Source: MKUN01 sp964481425
GTDB lineage: Bacteria > Bacteroidota > Bacteroidia > Chitinophagales > Chitinophagaceae
NCBI GenBank assembly: GCA_964481425.1
Contig: CAYZTM010000001.1
Span: 1-64,000, forward strand
Reading direction: 5' to 3'
DNA: 64,000 nt
The position numbers and the translations under genes were made by a program. The notes beneath the pieces were generated by a model. It saw only the letters and a list, made by a program, of their open reading frames with translations, was not told the origin of the DNA and did no database searches. Below, in pieces: positions 62,552 through 64,000 of this stretch; positions within the stretch are counted from its first letter, which is position 1; each line of letters opens with the position of its first letter.

Positions 62552-63415
62552 TTAGCCCACAAACTCCCTTATATAGGCATTGGTCACATCTGCCTTTTCC
62601 CATTGCAGGAAGTGACCGCATTGGGGTATCATATGCAGTACCGCGTCCTGCATTTGTGCAACACCGGTTTCGCCTATCTTCCTTGTGCTTACCGGGTGCA
62701 GCAGTTTGTTAGGTATCAGTGCATCCCGTTCGCCATACAGCACCATAGTAGGCTGTTGTATCAAATGCAGCCTGTCGAATACCGGTTCGTTGAGCATACC
62801 GGCTATGCAGGCATCTATCATGCTGCGGTACACATGTATCGGGTAGGCTTGCATAATGCCCGTCAGATCGTGTACCATATCGTCGCCCTGGTTGGGACTG
62901 TGGTAAAAACTGCTCTGTATGGCCTTGCGCAGGCTGTTCTCCTCGGTAGAGAACAGGTCGAAGAATTGAAGGGCCCGCTGGTAAATATCTTTTTCCACCG
63001 GTGTAAAGGTTTCAAAACCTGCGGGTGCACAAAGCACTAATTTTTCGGCGCAGGCAGGCTCCTGTAGCACCGCGCTGATGGCTATCTGTCCACCCATCGA
63101 GTGCCCCACAAGTGTTACATGCTGCAACCCAAGCTTACCTATGAAGGCTATTATGGTGGATGCAAAGAAGGATAGGCTGTAACTATAATCACCCCGGTCG
63201 GAGAAGCCATTGCCCGGCAGGTCTATCGCTATGCAGCGATAGCGGTCTTTTAATCCTTCTATATTTTTCTTCCAGCTTAGGGCGTAAGTGGCCAGCCCAT
63301 GTACGAATACCAGTGTTTGCTTGCCTTTGCCCTCATCTACATAAGCTATGTTACAGCCATTGTCCAGCCTTACATTATGTATCGTATATGGATAGTTAAT
63401 AGCTCCTGTCATCAT
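62552..63415 (-). CDS. Alpha/beta hydrolase
   Basis: From the ATG at 63415 (MMTGAINYPY) this is a 287-residue hydrolase; an upstream ATG at 63478 would add 21 residues of unknown merit. Motifs are FVHGLATYALSW (oxyanion hole), nucleophile elbow GHSMGG, the acid in LYGERDALIPN and catalytic His in QCGHFLQWEK. The substrate is not predictable. It is convergent with ppk2. Confidence 0.85.
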   Translation of the reverse strand: MMTGAINYPYTIHNVRLDNGCNIAYVDEGKGKQTLVFVHGLATYALSWKKNIEGLKDRYRCIAIDLPGNGFSDRGDYSYSLSFFASTIIAFIGKLGLQHVTLVGHSMGGQIAISAVLQEPACAEKLVLCAPAGFETFTPVEKDIYQRALQFFDLFSTEENSLRKAIQSSFYHSPNQGDDMVHDLTGIMQAYPIHVYRSMIDACIAGMLNEPVFDRLHLIQQPTMVLYGERDALIPNKLLHPVSTRKIGETGVAQMQDAVLHMIPQCGHFLQWEKADVTNAYIREFVG

Positions 63416-63811
63416 TATTGTCTGTTGCTTTTCCCCAATTCTTATTCCTGTTCTGTATAGCTTTTTCCCCACGGACATTGGGTGCCCGTAGCTATCGTTC
63501 TGCTAAAATATTCTTTCTTTTCTTTTCTGCCATGCAAGGCGCATTCCTATAATCTATTGTTTTATGTATAAGCAGCACTTCAGCAGGTGTTAACCTACAT
63601 CAACTCCTTTTATTTTTTAGCTGTTCCCAAGTCTTAACAAAGTATTGGGTATATCGCCTATCCACACGTCGCTCCCTTATTCACCCATGGCACGTTCTTT
63701 TTTGTATGAGGCTTGTACACGTGTTACATAACCCGCATCGCCTTGAAAGCGAAATATCATGAAGACCAAAACTTTTGAAAACAATTCGTAAACCAACAAA
63801 ATCTTTGTCCA
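63416..63811. other. Spacer before the final partial gene
   Basis: About 395 bases with no supported gene. TTTG (63774-63777) followed 22 bases later by AATCTTTG (63800-63807) resembles a weak Bacteroidota promoter with one mismatch, immediately upstream of the next start codon. Confidence 0.4.
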
Positions 63812-64000
63812 ATGGAAGAAAAGAACAGGAAGCCCGGAACGCCGCAACAAGGCCAGGGCACAGAAAGAACAGGAAGCCAGGGCTCTACAGGTGGTGCAGA
63901 TCTGAACCGCGAACAGGAGACCCAAAGGACTAACACGGGTACCACTAAGAAAACTGATACTACCGGTCGCGAGCAAAAAGAAGATCTGCAGCGCCGAGTA
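63812..64000 (+). CDS. Hydrophilic low-complexity protein (partial, cut by window end)
   Basis: ATG at 63812 opens 63 codons to the window edge: MEEKNRKPGTPQQGQG and onward, rich in Gly, Gln, Thr, Glu and Lys with no hydrophobic segment. This composition suggests an intrinsically disordered protein of the stress or desiccation-protection type. No family is assigned and the C-terminus is not seen. Confidence 0.55.
   Translation, partial: MEEKNRKPGTPQQGQGTERTGSQGSTGGADLNREQETQRTNTGTTKKTDTTGREQKEDLQRRV

Noticed and set aside
63677..63976. Minus-strand frame at the window end
   Set aside because: It lacks a plausible start and motifs, and the opposite strand encodes a hydrophilic protein with an ATG and weak promoter.
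1..64000. CRISPR array, insertion sequence, transposase or phage genes
   Set aside because: No regularly spaced direct repeats, no transposase or integrase motifs and no phage structural genes were seen.

Overview
The window looks like a chromosomal segment of a Bacteroidota bacterium, probably Chitinophagales. The lineage is inferred from several things together: type IX secretion (T9SS) C-terminal sorting domains on several exported proteins, putative promoter elements of the form TAnnTTTG, few recognisable Shine-Dalgarno sites, an ABC-2 permease fused to an M1 aminopeptidase, BatD/BatE, a DUF5683 protein, a collagen-like exported protein, and TMEM175. A 10-N gap at 10516-10525 shows that this is an assembled scaffold. 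No rRNA, CRISPR array, insertion sequence or prophage was found.

Layout. 1-6.1 kb: end of RNase Y, a type II NADH dehydrogenase, and an ABC ATPase followed by a giant permease/M1 peptidase fusion. 6.1-9.3 kb: a conserved hypothetical, a small lipoprotein, glutamyl-Q tRNA(Asp) synthetase, then an AT-rich decayed patch (a frameshifted gene and an ORF tail without a start) next to tRNA-Ser(GGA). 9.3-14.3 kb, minus strand: SDR, then batD-batE-polysaccharide deacetylase-tatD; the deacetylase is interrupted by the gap and by an in-frame TAG. 16.8-23.6 kb, minus strand: a seven-gene YbhGFSR/CecR-like efflux operon (TetR, TolC, HlyD, two ATPases, two permeases). 23.8-28.6 kb: thioredoxin-like protein, ClpP, MerR, TudS-like DUF523, pirin-like cupin, and an intradiol dioxygenase carrying a T9SS tail. 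28.5-37 kb: T9SS cargo (dockerin-like protein, C10 cysteine peptidase, small CTD protein), a collagen-like protein, fumarase and a MaoC hydratase.

37-44 kb: a Trp/Asn/Met-rich PhaE-like protein, prmC, then the overlapping run ribD-EamA-yigZ-queG, and pcm. 44-54.3 kb: DUF5683 protein, a Prc-type S41 protease, lipB, an amino acid permease, an EGF-like lipoprotein, TMEM175 and several small envelope proteins. 54.3-64 kb: a histidine kinase and NarL-type regulator pair, glyA, a RelE/ParE-type toxin-antitoxin pair, a 752-residue exported protein with a possible clan CD-like His/Cys pair coupled to a PPK2 polyphosphate kinase, an alpha/beta hydrolase, and the start of a hydrophilic protein cut by the window end.

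Most of the content is ordinary core genome. The items most worth a second look are the exported protein plus PPK2 pair, the Trp/Met-rich PhaE-like protein with its leader, the complementary degeneration of the two efflux ATPases, the decayed patch beside tRNA-Ser, and the broken deacetylase.
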